A stretch of 64,000 nt of DNA from Rivularia sp. PCC 7116 (GTDB lineage Bacteria; Cyanobacteriota; Cyanobacteriia; Cyanobacteriales; Nostocaceae), in the NCBI RefSeq assembly GCF_000316665.1, contig NC_019678.1, forward strand, positions 1,178,001 through 1,242,000, given 5' to 3'. A program made the position numbers and the translations under genes. The notes beneath the pieces are model-generated. The model ran no database searches, was not told the origin of the DNA, and saw only the letters and a program-made list of their open reading frames with translations. Positions 9,465 to 18,098 of the stretch are shown one piece after another. The first letter of the stretch is position 1. Every line of letters begins with the position of its first letter.

Positions 9465-10523
9465 TTAGTTGTTGGTTACTGTTCGCTGGTTTTTAACAGC
9501 GTCGAAGGTTCCTTTAATGGTTCCAGCAATAGGAATTGCAACTAAGGTTCCTAATAATCCGGCAATCTCGAAACCTACAAGAATCACAACAAAAATCCAG
9601 ATCGGGTTAAGTCCGGTAAAGTTTCCCATCAATTTTGGAGCTAGCAGATTATCTTTAACTTGCTGCATGAATATCGAAAAGAATGCTAATTGAATTGCTA
9701 GCCACCAATTTTGTAGTAGCAGTAGTATGGTTACGAAACCAATGCCTAAAGTCGCTCCAATAAAAGGAATTAGCTGTGATATTCCAATGACTACGGCAAA
9801 TAAAAAAGCAAATGGAATTTTAATAACTAAAAATATTGGTGTTAGAGTTGTCACCATAAACAGCGCGAGTAAAAACTGACTGAGAAAAAAGTAGTGAAAA
9901 TTGAGCCGTAATGATTTACTCAAAGGAACTCGGATTTTTTCAGGCAAGAGATTTACTAAGCCATACCAGACGCGATCGCCATACAAAAGCATGTAAAATG
10001 CTAGCACTATTACTAAGATGGTATTCACCAAACTTGATAACAAGGTTCCGGCAAATCCTACAGCACCAAGTGGCAATTCTTTGAGCAAGTTTTCGATGCT
10101 GGCATTAGTTTGATTCGCTAATATTTTTAAGTTGATTAACGGCAAGCGTTGTCTTTGAGCAGCAGCTTCTAATTGTATTAGTTTATCTTGAAAGCTGTTT
10201 AACCAATCGGGAATTTTATCTGAAAGCTGAATAGTTTGGTTAATTACGAGGGGTACCAAAGTAATACCGATGAGAATCATTAGTGCTAGAGTCAGCAGCA
10301 AAACTATAGTTACCGCCCATTGACGAGAAATACGGGCACCTTCTAGAAATCGAACCGGATAATTGAGCAAAAAAGCCAGAATTGCTGCAATACTTAAGAT
10401 AGTTAGTGGATGCCGAAAGTAATGAAAAACAAAAGAGAGCAATCCAATATTAAGAGCTATAATCGGGGCACTTAAGCCATAGATTAATAAGTTTTTTAAG
10501 GAAGCCCAATGGCGCATCCGCAT
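9465..10523 (-). CDS. AI-2E family transporter (PerM/YdiK-like permease)
   Basis: 352 residues with about eight transmembrane helices: two near the N-terminus, then a soluble stretch (residues ~90-155, WLNSFQDKLIQLEAAAQRQR), then a cluster of C-terminal helices with the conserved GISQLIPFIGATLGIG and GLLGTLVAIPIAGTIKG segments. This arrangement is diagnostic of the AI-2E/UPF0118 family. The substrate is not known; some members export AI-2 or act as sodium/proton antiporters. It starts at the ATG at 10523 and is divergent from pdxH, with only about 50 bp between the two starts. Confidence 0.85.
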   Translation of the reverse strand: MRMRHWASLKNLLIYGLSAPIIALNIGLLSFVFHYFRHPLTILSIAAILAFLLNYPVRFLEGARISRQWAVTIVLLLTLALMILIGITLVPLVINQTIQLSDKIPDWLNSFQDKLIQLEAAAQRQRLPLINLKILANQTNASIENLLKELPLGAVGFAGTLLSSLVNTILVIVLAFYMLLYGDRVWYGLVNLLPEKIRVPLSKSLRLNFHYFFLSQFLLALFMVTTLTPIFLVIKIPFAFLFAVVIGISQLIPFIGATLGIGFVTILLLLQNWWLAIQLAFFSIFMQQVKDNLLAPKLMGNFTGLNPIWIFVVILVGFEIAGLLGTLVAIPIAGTIKGTFDAVKNQRTVTNN

Positions 10524-10574
10524 ATATTTTTTTATTTTGTACTATTTGTATAATTTTGCAATCAAACAATTGTA

Positions 10575-11219
10575 ATGGATAAAAATATAGCAGACCTTCG
10601 TCAAGACTACACTTTGCACGGCTTAAGCGAAACTGAAGTCGATTCAAATCCTTTGATACAGTTCAAACAATGGTTTGATAGAGCAGTGAGCGCCGATATC
10701 TTAGAACCTAATGCTATGACTGTTGCAACTACAACACCAGAAGGTAAACCTTCAGCCAGAATGGTGCTGTTGAAAGATTTTGACGAACGCGGTTTTGTAT
10801 TTTATACCAACTACAATAGTCAAAAAGCACAAGAATTAGCAGAAAATCCCCAAGCTGTTTTGGTATTTTGGTGGGCTGAACTGCAACGTCAAGTAAGAAT
10901 TAGCGGAAGAGTAGAAAAAGTTTCAGAAGCTGAATCAGATAAGTACTTTTACAGTCGTCCTTTAAAAAGTCGTTTGGGTGCTTGGGTTTCAAATCAAAGC
11001 AAAGTTATTGAAAGTCGGGAAGTTCTGGAAAAACAGCTAGAAGAACTACAGGAAAAATATCAAAATCAAGAAGTACCTCGTCCGTCGCATTGGGGTGGAA
11101 TTCGAGTTATACCGGCAGAAATAGAATTTTGGCAAGGGCGTTCGAGCCGTCTCCATGACCGTTTGGTTTATAGAAGAAATTATGATGGTGATTGGAGGAT
11201 TGAGCGGTTGTCTCCTTAA
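10575..11219 (+). CDS. pdxH: Pyridoxine/pyridoxamine 5'-phosphate oxidase
   Basis: 214 residues, normal for the family. It oxidises pyridoxine- or pyridoxamine-5'-phosphate to pyridoxal-5'-phosphate with FMN. Diagnostic segments: PSARMVLLKDFDERGFVFYTNY near residues 55-75 (FMN binding), RQVRISGRVEKV, SRPLKSRLGAWVSNQS, and the C-terminal EFWQGRSSRLHDRLVY followed by W-x-I-E-R-L-S-P. It starts at the ATG at 10575, shares a short divergent promoter region with the AI-2E permease, and is followed by a terminator hairpin. Confidence 0.95.
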   Translation: MDKNIADLRQDYTLHGLSETEVDSNPLIQFKQWFDRAVSADILEPNAMTVATTTPEGKPSARMVLLKDFDERGFVFYTNYNSQKAQELAENPQAVLVFWWAELQRQVRISGRVEKVSEAESDKYFYSRPLKSRLGAWVSNQSKVIESREVLEKQLEELQEKYQNQEVPRPSHWGGIRVIPAEIEFWQGRSSRLHDRLVYRRNYDGDWRIERLSP

Positions 11220-11285
11220 AGATTGTTTGGGGAATTTAATTTGATTAAAACTTACACCATTTCTTTATAAAGATGCGCCGAATAT

Positions 11286-11310
11286 AGCCCATGTAGATGG
11301 GCTTTGTTTG
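11286..11310 (+). terminator. Rho-independent terminator after pdxH
   Basis: AGCCCAT (11286-11292) and ATGGGCT (11297-11303) form a 7-bp stem with a 4-base loop, followed by TTGTTTG. A weaker hairpin (AGCCTTATAGGCT) follows near 11319. Confidence 0.65.
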
Positions 11311-11399
11311 AATAGCCCCAGCCTTATAGGCTGCGGGCAATTTAGCGCAACCTCACACTGACTTCTCAAAAATTATTTCCCACCTAAAACCAACCCAAA

Positions 11400-11430
11400 A
11401 AAACAAAGAACACGACATGTGCCGTGTTCC
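11400..11430 (-). terminator. Terminator for the leftward lipoprotein/acidic-protein unit
   Basis: GAACACG (11408-11414) pairs with CGTGTTC (11423-11429). Read leftward the stem is followed by TTTGTTTTTTTGG, a good T-run, so it terminates the unit ending at 11460. Confidence 0.7.
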
Positions 11431-11459
11431 GATAAAAATATTAGAGGAATCCATAATTA

Positions 11460-11840
11460 CTACTTAATTTCTTCCTCATCATCCCAAGGAGGAATTTCTC
11501 CCGTTGCTCTGGGTGTGATATTAAATTTTTCATCTTCGAGCAGTATTTCTGCCGTGATGGTTGGAGGCTTGGGTTGAGGTTGAGAATTTTCATCTAGATG
11601 GGAATCGTCATCATCGTCATCCCAAGGTGGTATTTCTCCAACAATCTCGCGATTACTAGCAATTTCAGTAGTAATTACAGGTTTACGAGGTTTCTTTTTT
11701 TCCTGTTTCTTTTCCGTTTCACTGCTTGCTGAAATAATTTCAGTTTCGTTTTGATTTTGATTTTCTTCTTTTTCTTGAGACTTCTGACTCCAAGTTTGTA
11801 TTTTTATTTGTTTTTTGTCTTTTTCCTCAGACATAATCAT
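11460..11840 (-). CDS. Acidic low-complexity protein with GEIPPWDD motif repeats
   Basis: 126 residues (or 124 if the second in-frame ATG at 11834 is used). The N-terminal half is Lys/Glu/Gln-rich (DKKQIKIQTWSQKSQEKEE). The C-terminal half holds two copies of an unusual motif, GEIPPWDDDDDD and GEIPPWDDEEE, the second at the very end. There are no membrane segments or catalytic motifs. An AGGAAAG ribosome binding site precedes the first ATG. It follows the 547-residue lipoprotein gene by 40 bp on the same strand, so the two are probably co-transcribed. I do not recognise a family; the motif repeats suggest a short linear binding motif in a disordered protein. Confidence 0.65.
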   Translation of the reverse strand: MIMSEEKDKKQIKIQTWSQKSQEKEENQNQNETEIISASSETEKKQEKKKPRKPVITTEIASNREIVGEIPPWDDDDDDSHLDENSQPQPKPPTITAEILLEDEKFNITPRATGEIPPWDDEEEIK

Positions 11841-11880
11841 TCTTTCCTATATTTAGATTAATCCCGAGTTGAATCAAGAA

Positions 11881-13524
11881 TTAAATCCAGTTCATCTCTT
11901 TAAGGATTTCGGAGACGTGTTTAACAAATCTTTCCCCTGTAACTTCAGGTAATTCATTAACTTCATTCAATTTATTCATTAATGCAAATTGCAAATCAGT
12001 AAATCTTTCGCGTACCGCTTGAAAATCTGGATCTCTACTAGCCCAATCCCACAGATTGCGATCGCTATCTCGTAATAAAGCGTAAATCAAGTACTGACGG
12101 GCTTTTTGCTTTGTTTGTTTATCTTCGCTATTTTGCCCGGTGAAGATTGCATACCACGAAGCTAAGTTATACAGAAATCGAGAACTCAAATCTGATTCTG
12201 CATTCCACTGTTTCTCTAATAGCTGTATTTCTTTTCGCGATTCCTCAACTAAATTTTCATCTTCAGTTAGTAATTGAGCCATTGCTTTACCAACTTTAAT
12301 CCTTCGTCTTACGGTTTCATCTTCACATCTAGCGAGTGCTTTTTCATATTGCAAAATAGCTTGTCGCTCAAGGTTAACTCTTCTATTTTCCTGAAACTCT
12401 CTTCCTTGAGTGCTATAGGTATCTCCCAAATTTTCGTAAGGTTGATACCAGTTAGGATCTAATTCTATCGCTGCTTGTAAATCTTCAATTGCTAGCTGAT
12501 AGAAGAAACGGCCATGAGTTGGAGCGCTGGCATAATTAATTACACCAAAAAAGTTATTGATTTGTGATTGATATCTTTTACACCAATTACCTAAATAATA
12601 CCAAGGTACGTTAGCTAGCATTTCTCGTCTTGAAATTTCTAGCGCTAACCACCGAGTCGCAGGTTTTAGTAAAGCTCGAAATCTGTCTTTTAGTTCGGGA
12701 TAGGTTTCAATGGCAGGTAACTCAAATTCCTCATCTTCAGCATTTGTTATAGATGAGTTGTTAGCCAATGTTTTAATTACCGTATCGGGCACAGTTTCGG
12801 TAGGATTTTCTTCCCAAATAGTATAAAGCCTAGAAGCAACACGACCTTGAATATCGGCTACTTCAAAAGTAATTCCCAATCTATTGTAATCTTCACCTTG
12901 GCTCTGCAAAATACTAGTTACTTTAGTTCCATAAGGTGGAAATATAATCTTGAGCAGATTAACCAAAGGATCGATTTGATCCGGTGTAAAGTCGTTGAGC
13001 GAAGCGACTAAATTAGAAAGTCTTTCATCTGGAGTTGCTTGTGGTAAAGGTAATTTATCCGGAGGAGGGTAAGTCCGCAATCCACTACTATTAATATGTT
13101 GCTTAAGACGCTGGTGAACCCCTTTTATATCCCTTACCAGTCTTTCTCGTCCCAACTGACTTAAACCCGGTAAAACAAAATCCATGCCTTCCGCACCAGA
13201 GGCATTGGTAAAATTATCGATAACTAATTGAGACGAACGAAAAGTAATCAGTATTACAATTCGCTGGATAACAATAAGGCTAAGTAAAATAATTACTACT
13301 TTTGCCAAAAAGAAAACTATTCGGTTAAAGCTTTTATCTACCCTATCTAAGTTTTCTAGTACTTGCTCGATGGAAGTCTTGGGTTTTTTTGATTCTTCTA
13401 ACTCCGACGCAGTGATAATTGTTGGTGTCTCAGTTCTCGTAGAATTAGATATCGGTGCTTGAGAACATCCCGAACCAAAATTAATGATTACAAACGTAAA
13501 TACTAATACAAGCCTTTTTTTCAC
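11881..13524 (-). CDS. Lipoprotein/membrane protein with TPR-like C-terminal region
   Basis: 547 residues. The N-terminus is a lipoprotein signal (KKRLVLVFTFVIINFGSGC, lipobox cysteine near residue 20). A second hydrophobic helix lies at about residues 70-95 (FFLAKVVIILLSLIVIQRIV), so the protein is membrane-tethered. Residues ~110-330 look alpha/beta; residues ~340-470 resemble TPR units (AAIELDPNWYQPYENLGDTY). It resembles conserved cyanobacterial hypotheticals of unknown function. It starts at the ATG at 13524, is probably first in a two-gene unit with the acidic GEIPPWDD protein, and lies next to other envelope genes. Confidence 0.65.
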   Translation of the reverse strand: MKKRLVLVFTFVIINFGSGCSQAPISNSTRTETPTIITASELEESKKPKTSIEQVLENLDRVDKSFNRIVFFLAKVVIILLSLIVIQRIVILITFRSSQLVIDNFTNASGAEGMDFVLPGLSQLGRERLVRDIKGVHQRLKQHINSSGLRTYPPPDKLPLPQATPDERLSNLVASLNDFTPDQIDPLVNLLKIIFPPYGTKVTSILQSQGEDYNRLGITFEVADIQGRVASRLYTIWEENPTETVPDTVIKTLANNSSITNAEDEEFELPAIETYPELKDRFRALLKPATRWLALEISRREMLANVPWYYLGNWCKRYQSQINNFFGVINYASAPTHGRFFYQLAIEDLQAAIELDPNWYQPYENLGDTYSTQGREFQENRRVNLERQAILQYEKALARCEDETVRRRIKVGKAMAQLLTEDENLVEESRKEIQLLEKQWNAESDLSSRFLYNLASWYAIFTGQNSEDKQTKQKARQYLIYALLRDSDRNLWDWASRDPDFQAVRERFTDLQFALMNKLNEVNELPEVTGERFVKHVSEILKEMNWI

Positions 13525-13695
13525 AGTTGCTGCAATTGAATGTTTTTCGGCGGAACAGATATTGTCTGCGTATTATAAGTCACGCCTTTTTAACATAGAT
13601 TTTTAGAATTGACAACAATTTTCAGCCAGCAGTTAGCAATTATTGATAACTAGTGCTATACCTCATTGGTTGTGAGGGCATAGAAGGGGTAGAGG

Positions 13696-13819
13696 CAATA
13701 CTGCTCGGTAAGGAATTGGACACAATGGTTAGATCCCCCAAACCCCCTTTTAAAGGGGGCTTAGTTCCCTCCTTAAAAAGGAGGGTTAGGGAGGATCTCC
13801 TCTTAACCGAGCAGTATTG
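13696..13819. mobile_element. MITE-like palindromic element with 14-bp terminal inverted repeats
   Basis: The element begins CAATACTGCTCGGT (13696-13709) and ends ACCGAGCAGTATTG (13806-13819), a perfect 14-bp inverted repeat. Inside are two nested hairpins, CCCCCTTTTAAAGGGGG and CCCTCCTTAAAAAGGAGGG, between GATCC and GGATC. No transposase frame is present, so it would be non-autonomous. It separates two leftward gene groups. Confidence 0.7.
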
Positions 13820-13918
13820 GGCGTAGAGGGGATAGAATAACTTTTTATGTTTTCCATACACCCCCCAGAATTCACGAAATGCACTAATAGTTATTGCTAA
13901 CTGCTAACTGTTAACTGC

Positions 13919-14758
13919 TCACTGTTCGCTGCTAGTTGCAGAAAACTGAATTTTCGGGTCTGGCATAAAGCTGTATCTGAGGTAAAATCCGAGAACAACA
14001 AATAAAACAATAAACAAAGTTCCAATACCAACGGGACTTGGAAGCCAGAAAACTGCTTCAATATGATTTAGTTGTCCGGGTTTAAGTTTCCATGCAAGCT
14101 GCTTGTTGTTTTTCTGCGGCTCAATGGAATCTTCAGTTTTTTCAATACTGGATGCACCCCAGGGAGTTTTCAAGCTAAATTCTAGGTCAAGAATCGAACC
14201 AGTGTTAGTTAAAACGTTACCCTTACTGGAAATTAAACCCAAAGAACGCAAATCTAGATCGTAAATTAACTGATTGCGTACCAACAGTAAAAAATTACTC
14301 TGTTTTAAAAATAAATTTGATTCTATTTTTGGTAGTTCCGATTCCGACTCAGCTTGTTTTGCAGAGCGAGATTTAGGATTATTTTTGGAATTAAAAAATG
14401 TGTTGTATTTTCTTTGCAGTTCTCTACCATTACTGAATGGAATACTGACAATTATTTCTTCTTCGGAAATTCTTTTTGCTTTTCCATCTAACTCGCGAGC
14501 GCGTCTTTCAATACTATCTAACCATTCATAAACGGCATCGCCGCTAAAACTCGTTAGTTTTTCTCCTAATTTAATATGCTGTACGAATTTTCCGTAGTTA
14601 GCATTGTTTACATTTATTCCTAAATCGTAATCTACGCACCCAGAAAGTAACAGCGACGCTAACAGTAAAATGCATACAAGGCGTATTCGTTTAAAAAGAC
14701 TTTTAACCAATCGCGTCGTAGTAGCGTAAGAATGCTTTTGATAGCTAAGTCGTGACAT
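13919..14758 (-). CDS. DUF3153-type cyanobacterial lipoprotein
   Basis: 279 residues from the ATG at 14758; an upstream TTG at 14836 opens the frame but would put 26 residues before the signal peptide. The N-terminus has basic residues, a hydrophobic core (LVCILLLASLLLSGC) and a clear lipobox cysteine. The conserved CVDYDLGINVNNANYGKFVQ segment follows. A second hydrophobic helix near the C-terminus (IGTLFIVLFVVLGFYLRYSF) anchors the other end. This matches the DUF3153 family found in cyanobacteria and plastid-bearing lineages; function unknown. A TPR membrane protein gene is 62 bp upstream on the same strand. Confidence 0.75.
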   Translation of the reverse strand: MSRLSYQKHSYATTTRLVKSLFKRIRLVCILLLASLLLSGCVDYDLGINVNNANYGKFVQHIKLGEKLTSFSGDAVYEWLDSIERRARELDGKAKRISEEEIIVSIPFSNGRELQRKYNTFFNSKNNPKSRSAKQAESESELPKIESNLFLKQSNFLLLVRNQLIYDLDLRSLGLISSKGNVLTNTGSILDLEFSLKTPWGASSIEKTEDSIEPQKNNKQLAWKLKPGQLNHIEAVFWLPSPVGIGTLFIVLFVVLGFYLRYSFMPDPKIQFSATSSEQ

Positions 14759-14820
14759 AATGACAAAATTTAATCTATGTACAAATTTTGTTGTTTTCGG
14801 TGGCGTTAGCGAAAAATTGT

Positions 14821-15336
14821 TTAAAAACTTAACCAAATCAAACTACCCAAAGTCACAGCGATCGCAAATAATGCCAGCCAAATAAAGCGATTGTCTTGCG
14901 TATTCACCTGACTCAGATCGATAGATTCGATTTCTTCTACTTTTTTAGCTGAAGATTTTTTAGGAGAAGCAGCCAAACGAATTTTGCTTTCATCAGATAA
15001 TGCAGCTAAATCGGGTATTTCAGTCATCCATTCTTTTGGACGTTCTAATTTAGGTGCTTTGAGAATATACTGCAATCGTTTGGCTTCTTTGCTTGTTTCC
15101 GGGTAAGGATGACGCTTAAGCTGTTCGCACAAATCTATGGCTTCTTGATTTTCTCCGGCTGCTTCAAAAGCTGTTGCCAGCCAAATTTGCACTTCACCCC
15201 CGAGACGAGAATTGCGCTCTAATAAAGCGCAAGCCTTTTTTAACTCCTCAACCGCTTGGCGATATTTTCCATTTTCAAAAGCAACTTTACCATTGCGGTA
15301 GCGCTGCTTTGCTCTTTCTAAACTTTCGGAACTCAC
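14821..15336 (-). CDS. TPR protein with C-terminal membrane anchor
   Basis: About 171 residues if translation starts at the GTG at 15336 (SSESLERAKQRYRNGK...), which fits the first helix better than the TTG at 15360. Two TPR-like helix pairs (GKVAFENGKYRQAVEELKKA and VQIWLATAFEAAGENQEAI) occupy the first 80 residues. A charged linker follows, and the extreme C-terminus is a single transmembrane helix (FIWLALFAIAVTLGSLIWLSF). Such proteins are scaffolds tethered facing the cytoplasm. It is probably co-transcribed with the DUF3153 lipoprotein gene. The start codon is uncertain. Confidence 0.65.
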   Translation of the reverse strand: MSSESLERAKQRYRNGKVAFENGKYRQAVEELKKACALLERNSRLGGEVQIWLATAFEAAGENQEAIDLCEQLKRHPYPETSKEAKRLQYILKAPKLERPKEWMTEIPDLAALSDESKIRLAASPKKSSAKKVEEIESIDLSQVNTQDNRFIWLALFAIAVTLGSLIWLSF

Positions 15337-15499
15337 TTTTGTTGAATATATGTAACCCAATCTCTTTATTTTGCCGTTTTAATGCAACATTTTGAGAATA
15401 TTTTGTAAAGGTAGGTATTTTCTTAGAGAAAACTTCTAAAATCAGAATTAGGTAGATTCGCTGATAATCTAGCCCCAATGGTTAGCTAGGAAAGATATT

Positions 15500-15901
15500 A
15501 TGTTTAAGAATGCAAAAGTGCAACCGTATTTTGTGGGTTTTGGAGCTGCTGCTTTGATAGCTGCTGTAGCTGCACCTGCTTCTGCTCAGTCAGTGATAAT
15601 AATTGATGGCGGCACTCCTTATCATGGACGCAGCCATAGTCCTAACGTAAGTAATTTTATTTATGGTAGTCCTATTTCGACACCAGTACCTGTAAATCCC
15701 GTAACGGGACATATACCTACACAAAGTTATTTTTCCAAGCCCCATAGAAAAAGAAAAGTTTATAATTCCACCTTTATCAATCCAGTTTTAGTAAACCCAG
15801 TAATTATCAAAAATCCTCGCAATCAAAGACGTTATCGCAATTCGCGACGACGGGGTTATCATCAACCAGCTTCCCGAATTATGATTAACTCCCCGTGGTA
15901 A
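15500..15901 (+). CDS. Small secreted Pro/Asn/Arg-rich protein
   Basis: 133 residues. Residues ~10-29 form a Sec signal peptide (VGFGAAALIAAVAAPASAQS) with an A-S-A-Q cleavage site. The mature part is low in charge at first (STPVPVNPVTGHIPTQSYF), then Arg/Lys/Asn-rich (KNPRNQRRYRNSRRRG). AGGAAAG lies about seven bases before the ATG. No cysteines or enzymatic motifs are seen. It is likely an exported or periplasmic basic protein of unknown function; related small secreted proteins are common in cyanobacteria. Confidence 0.6.
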   Translation: MFKNAKVQPYFVGFGAAALIAAVAAPASAQSVIIIDGGTPYHGRSHSPNVSNFIYGSPISTPVPVNPVTGHIPTQSYFSKPHRKRKVYNSTFINPVLVNPVIIKNPRNQRRYRNSRRRGYHQPASRIMINSPW

Positions 15902-16420
15902 AAATCATCATTTGGAAATTATTTGAGGTGCATCTGTTATTCTGAATTGCTGTTAAAATTTTGGTTGGAATTTATTACCACCTACGCAATCTCTACTTGT
16001 GATTATGAGTAAAGCTTTGTGTTGCGAAGTTATTAGGATAATTTAGGCGTAAATAGGCGTAAAATAAATTGAGATTGTAAACGTAATTATAAACGTAGAA
16101 AATTCAATTTCTCCGCAAACCAAAATTATATTTTTTATCTAGTCTAACTAGTATAAGTCGGCTTAAATAAGGCAACCATTAAAAATGGCTGACAAGCCTA
16201 GAAAATCAAACTTCTTACTTCTTACTTTTTACTTCTTACTTCTTACTTCCGCGAAGCGGTACTAGTCTAAATTCTGATTATCTATTTGTAATTATGTAAT
16301 TATCATGTTGGGTTATGACACGATAAATGTGGATTGTTAGTAAAAGCCCAAATTTATTTCTTGTCTAACCCAACCTACTATCTAAACACACAATTCAAAA
16401 AGCAACTTATTGACAATATT
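15902..16420. other. Gene-free stretch with ACTTCTT tandem repeats
   Basis: No gene seen. Bases 16211-16250 are an STRR of TTCTTAC units ending at CCGCGAAGCGGTAC, a small palindrome. The rest is AT-rich and separates the secreted-protein gene from the argB 3' end. Confidence 0.55.
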
Positions 16421-17314
16421 TTACCCAATTTGAGAACTGAGAATCATTGTCCCGATACCACCATCGGTAAATATTTCCAATAATAAAGCATGGGGAATGC
16501 GACCATCAATAATGTGTGCTGCCCGTACTCCTTGAGCCAAAGAACGAACGCAACAGGTTACTTTGGGTATCATTCCTCCAGCCACTGTACCCTGTGAAAT
16601 CAAGTCGCGGGCTTCTTTTATATCTACTTTTGGAATCAAAGTTGAAGAGTCTTTATAATTTTCTAAAATACCCCGCGTATCGGTAAGCAAAATTAATTTT
16701 TCAGCTCCTAATGCAGCAGCTATTTCTCCAGCGACAGTATCGGCATTAATATTGTAAGCTTGTCCCGTATCATCAGCCGCCACGCTAGATACTACCGGAA
16801 TATAGCCACTCTCTACTAAAGTTCCTAAGATTTCGGTATTTACAGAGCTAACTTCACCAACAAAACCAATACCTTCTTGCCCTTGGTGACGAGCTGTAAT
16901 TAAATTACCATCCTTACCGCATAAACCAACTGCATTCCCACCAGCCTGGTTGATTTTAGCAACAATCTCTTTGTTAACTCGACCAACCAACACCATTTCC
17001 ACCACTTCCATTGTTGGAGCATCCGTGACTCGCAAACCATCTTTAAACTGAGGCTCAATACCAATTTTACCGAGCCAAGTATTAATTTCTGGACCACCGC
17101 CATGAACTAAAATTGGACGCAAGCCTACACAAGACAAGAAAACAACATCACGAATAACCTTATCTTTGAGGCTGCTATCTTTCATAGCTGCACCCCCGTA
17201 TTTTACAACTACGGTTCTACCAGCAAATTTCTGTATATAAGGTAGTGCTTCACTTAGAACTTTTACCCTACTAGCTGCATCCTGCTGAATATATTCAGTA
17301 TCGTTAACCATCAT
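16421..17314 (-). CDS. argB: Acetylglutamate kinase
   Basis: About 297 residues from the ATG at 17314 (an adjacent ATG at 17311 is equally possible; the upstream TTG is unlikely). It phosphorylates N-acetylglutamate, the controlled second step of arginine synthesis. Diagnostic segments: [12 protein letters not shown] near residue 37, [14 protein letters not shown] near 70, [16 protein letters not shown], and the C-terminal [14 protein letters not shown]. The N-terminal helix before the kinase domain is the extension typical of arginine-inhibited hexameric enzymes; in cyanobacteria this enzyme is relieved by the PII protein (family knowledge). Gene order argB then aroK leftward suggests separate units. 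Confidence 0.95.
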   Translation of the reverse strand: MMVNDTEYIQQDAASRVKVLSEALPYIQKFAGRTVVVKYGGAAMKDSSLKDKVIRDVVFLSCVGLRPILVHGGGPEINTWLGKIGIEPQFKDGLRVTDAPTMEVVEMVLVGRVNKEIVAKINQAGGNAVGLCGKDGNLITARHQGQEGIGFVGEVSSVNTEILGTLVESGYIPVVSSVAADDTGQAYNINADTVAGEIAAALGAEKLILLTDTRGILENYKDSSTLIPKVDIKEARDLISQGTVAGGMIPKVTCCVRSLAQGVRAAHIIDGRIPHALLLEIFTDGGIGTMILSSQIG

Positions 17315-17512
17315 AAGCAACGTTTTATTATTTAACCCGAATCTAGATAGTTTAATTGATAGATTGATAGATTGTTTAGGGGAGAAATAGCCGGTTTTTA
17401 CCAGTTATTCAGCTTCTTATCATTAACTCTACAATAGCTACCGGCTTAATTGTTGTTTGCGATGGAAAATTTTCTTGTCAAGTAATCAGAAAAATCGCAA
17501 AAGAAGTTGAAA

Positions 17513-18058
17513 TTAAGGAGCAGATGTTTTTTTCAAAACACTGGGAATCTGTGTAAGTACTCTCTTAGCGATTTCTTCTGGTGTTTCCCCTTCTTTGATA
17601 GTTATTCGTAAATCAGCTAAAGCATACAGCGATTCTCTTTCTTCCAAAAGATTGCGTAATTTTAATAATGGATTACTCTCTTTTAATAACGGTCTTGTAG
17701 TATCTTCCTTTAAACGGTCATATAATAGTTCAGCGGTTGCATCCAGCCAAACAATTAAACCGTGATGCAGGTAGCTCCAGTTTTGCCGCTTTAATACAAT
17801 ACCTCCGCCAGTTGCCACAGTTAACCTTGTATAAGCGCTAACTTGAGAGAGAACATCACTTTCCAATTTACGAAATTCAGCTTCTCCCTCAGCCGCAAAT
17901 ATTTGATTAATACTTTTTTTTGCAGATGCAGTAATAACTTCATCGGTATCTACAAACCCATATTCAAGTTCGCTCGCCAGTAAACGCCCCACAGTGGTTT
18001 TACCAGCGCCCATCATCCCAATTAAATAGAGGTTGATTCCTTGCAATAAATTTTTCAC
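17513..18058 (-). CDS. aroK: Shikimate kinase
   Basis: 181 residues, starting at a GTG (18058) preceded by AAGAA. Phosphorylates shikimate at O3 in aromatic amino acid synthesis. The P-loop is GMMGAGKTTVG near residue 15; DTDEVI and FRKLESDVL carry the shikimate-binding acidic and arginine residues; ATGGGIVLKRQNW is the conserved glycine-rich segment; R-P-L-L lies in the lid. The length is standard. It follows the NB-ARC gene by about 40 bp on the same strand and could be co-transcribed with it. Confidence 0.93.
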   Translation of the reverse strand: MKNLLQGINLYLIGMMGAGKTTVGRLLASELEYGFVDTDEVITASAKKSINQIFAAEGEAEFRKLESDVLSQVSAYTRLTVATGGGIVLKRQNWSYLHHGLIVWLDATAELLYDRLKEDTTRPLLKESNPLLKLRNLLEERESLYALADLRITIKEGETPEEIAKRVLTQIPSVLKKTSAP

Positions 18059-18098
18059 TTCTTAGCTAAGCAATTCGGTTCCTAATTTTCACTCTACT

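Noticed and set aside
9312-9545. Rightward 77-codon frame overlapping the AI-2E permease 3' end
   Set aside because: Starts at TTG with no ribosome binding site and overlaps a well-supported gene on the other strand.
13640-13861. 73-codon leftward frame over the MITE
   Set aside because: It is a read-through of the palindromic element, with hairpin-derived residues.
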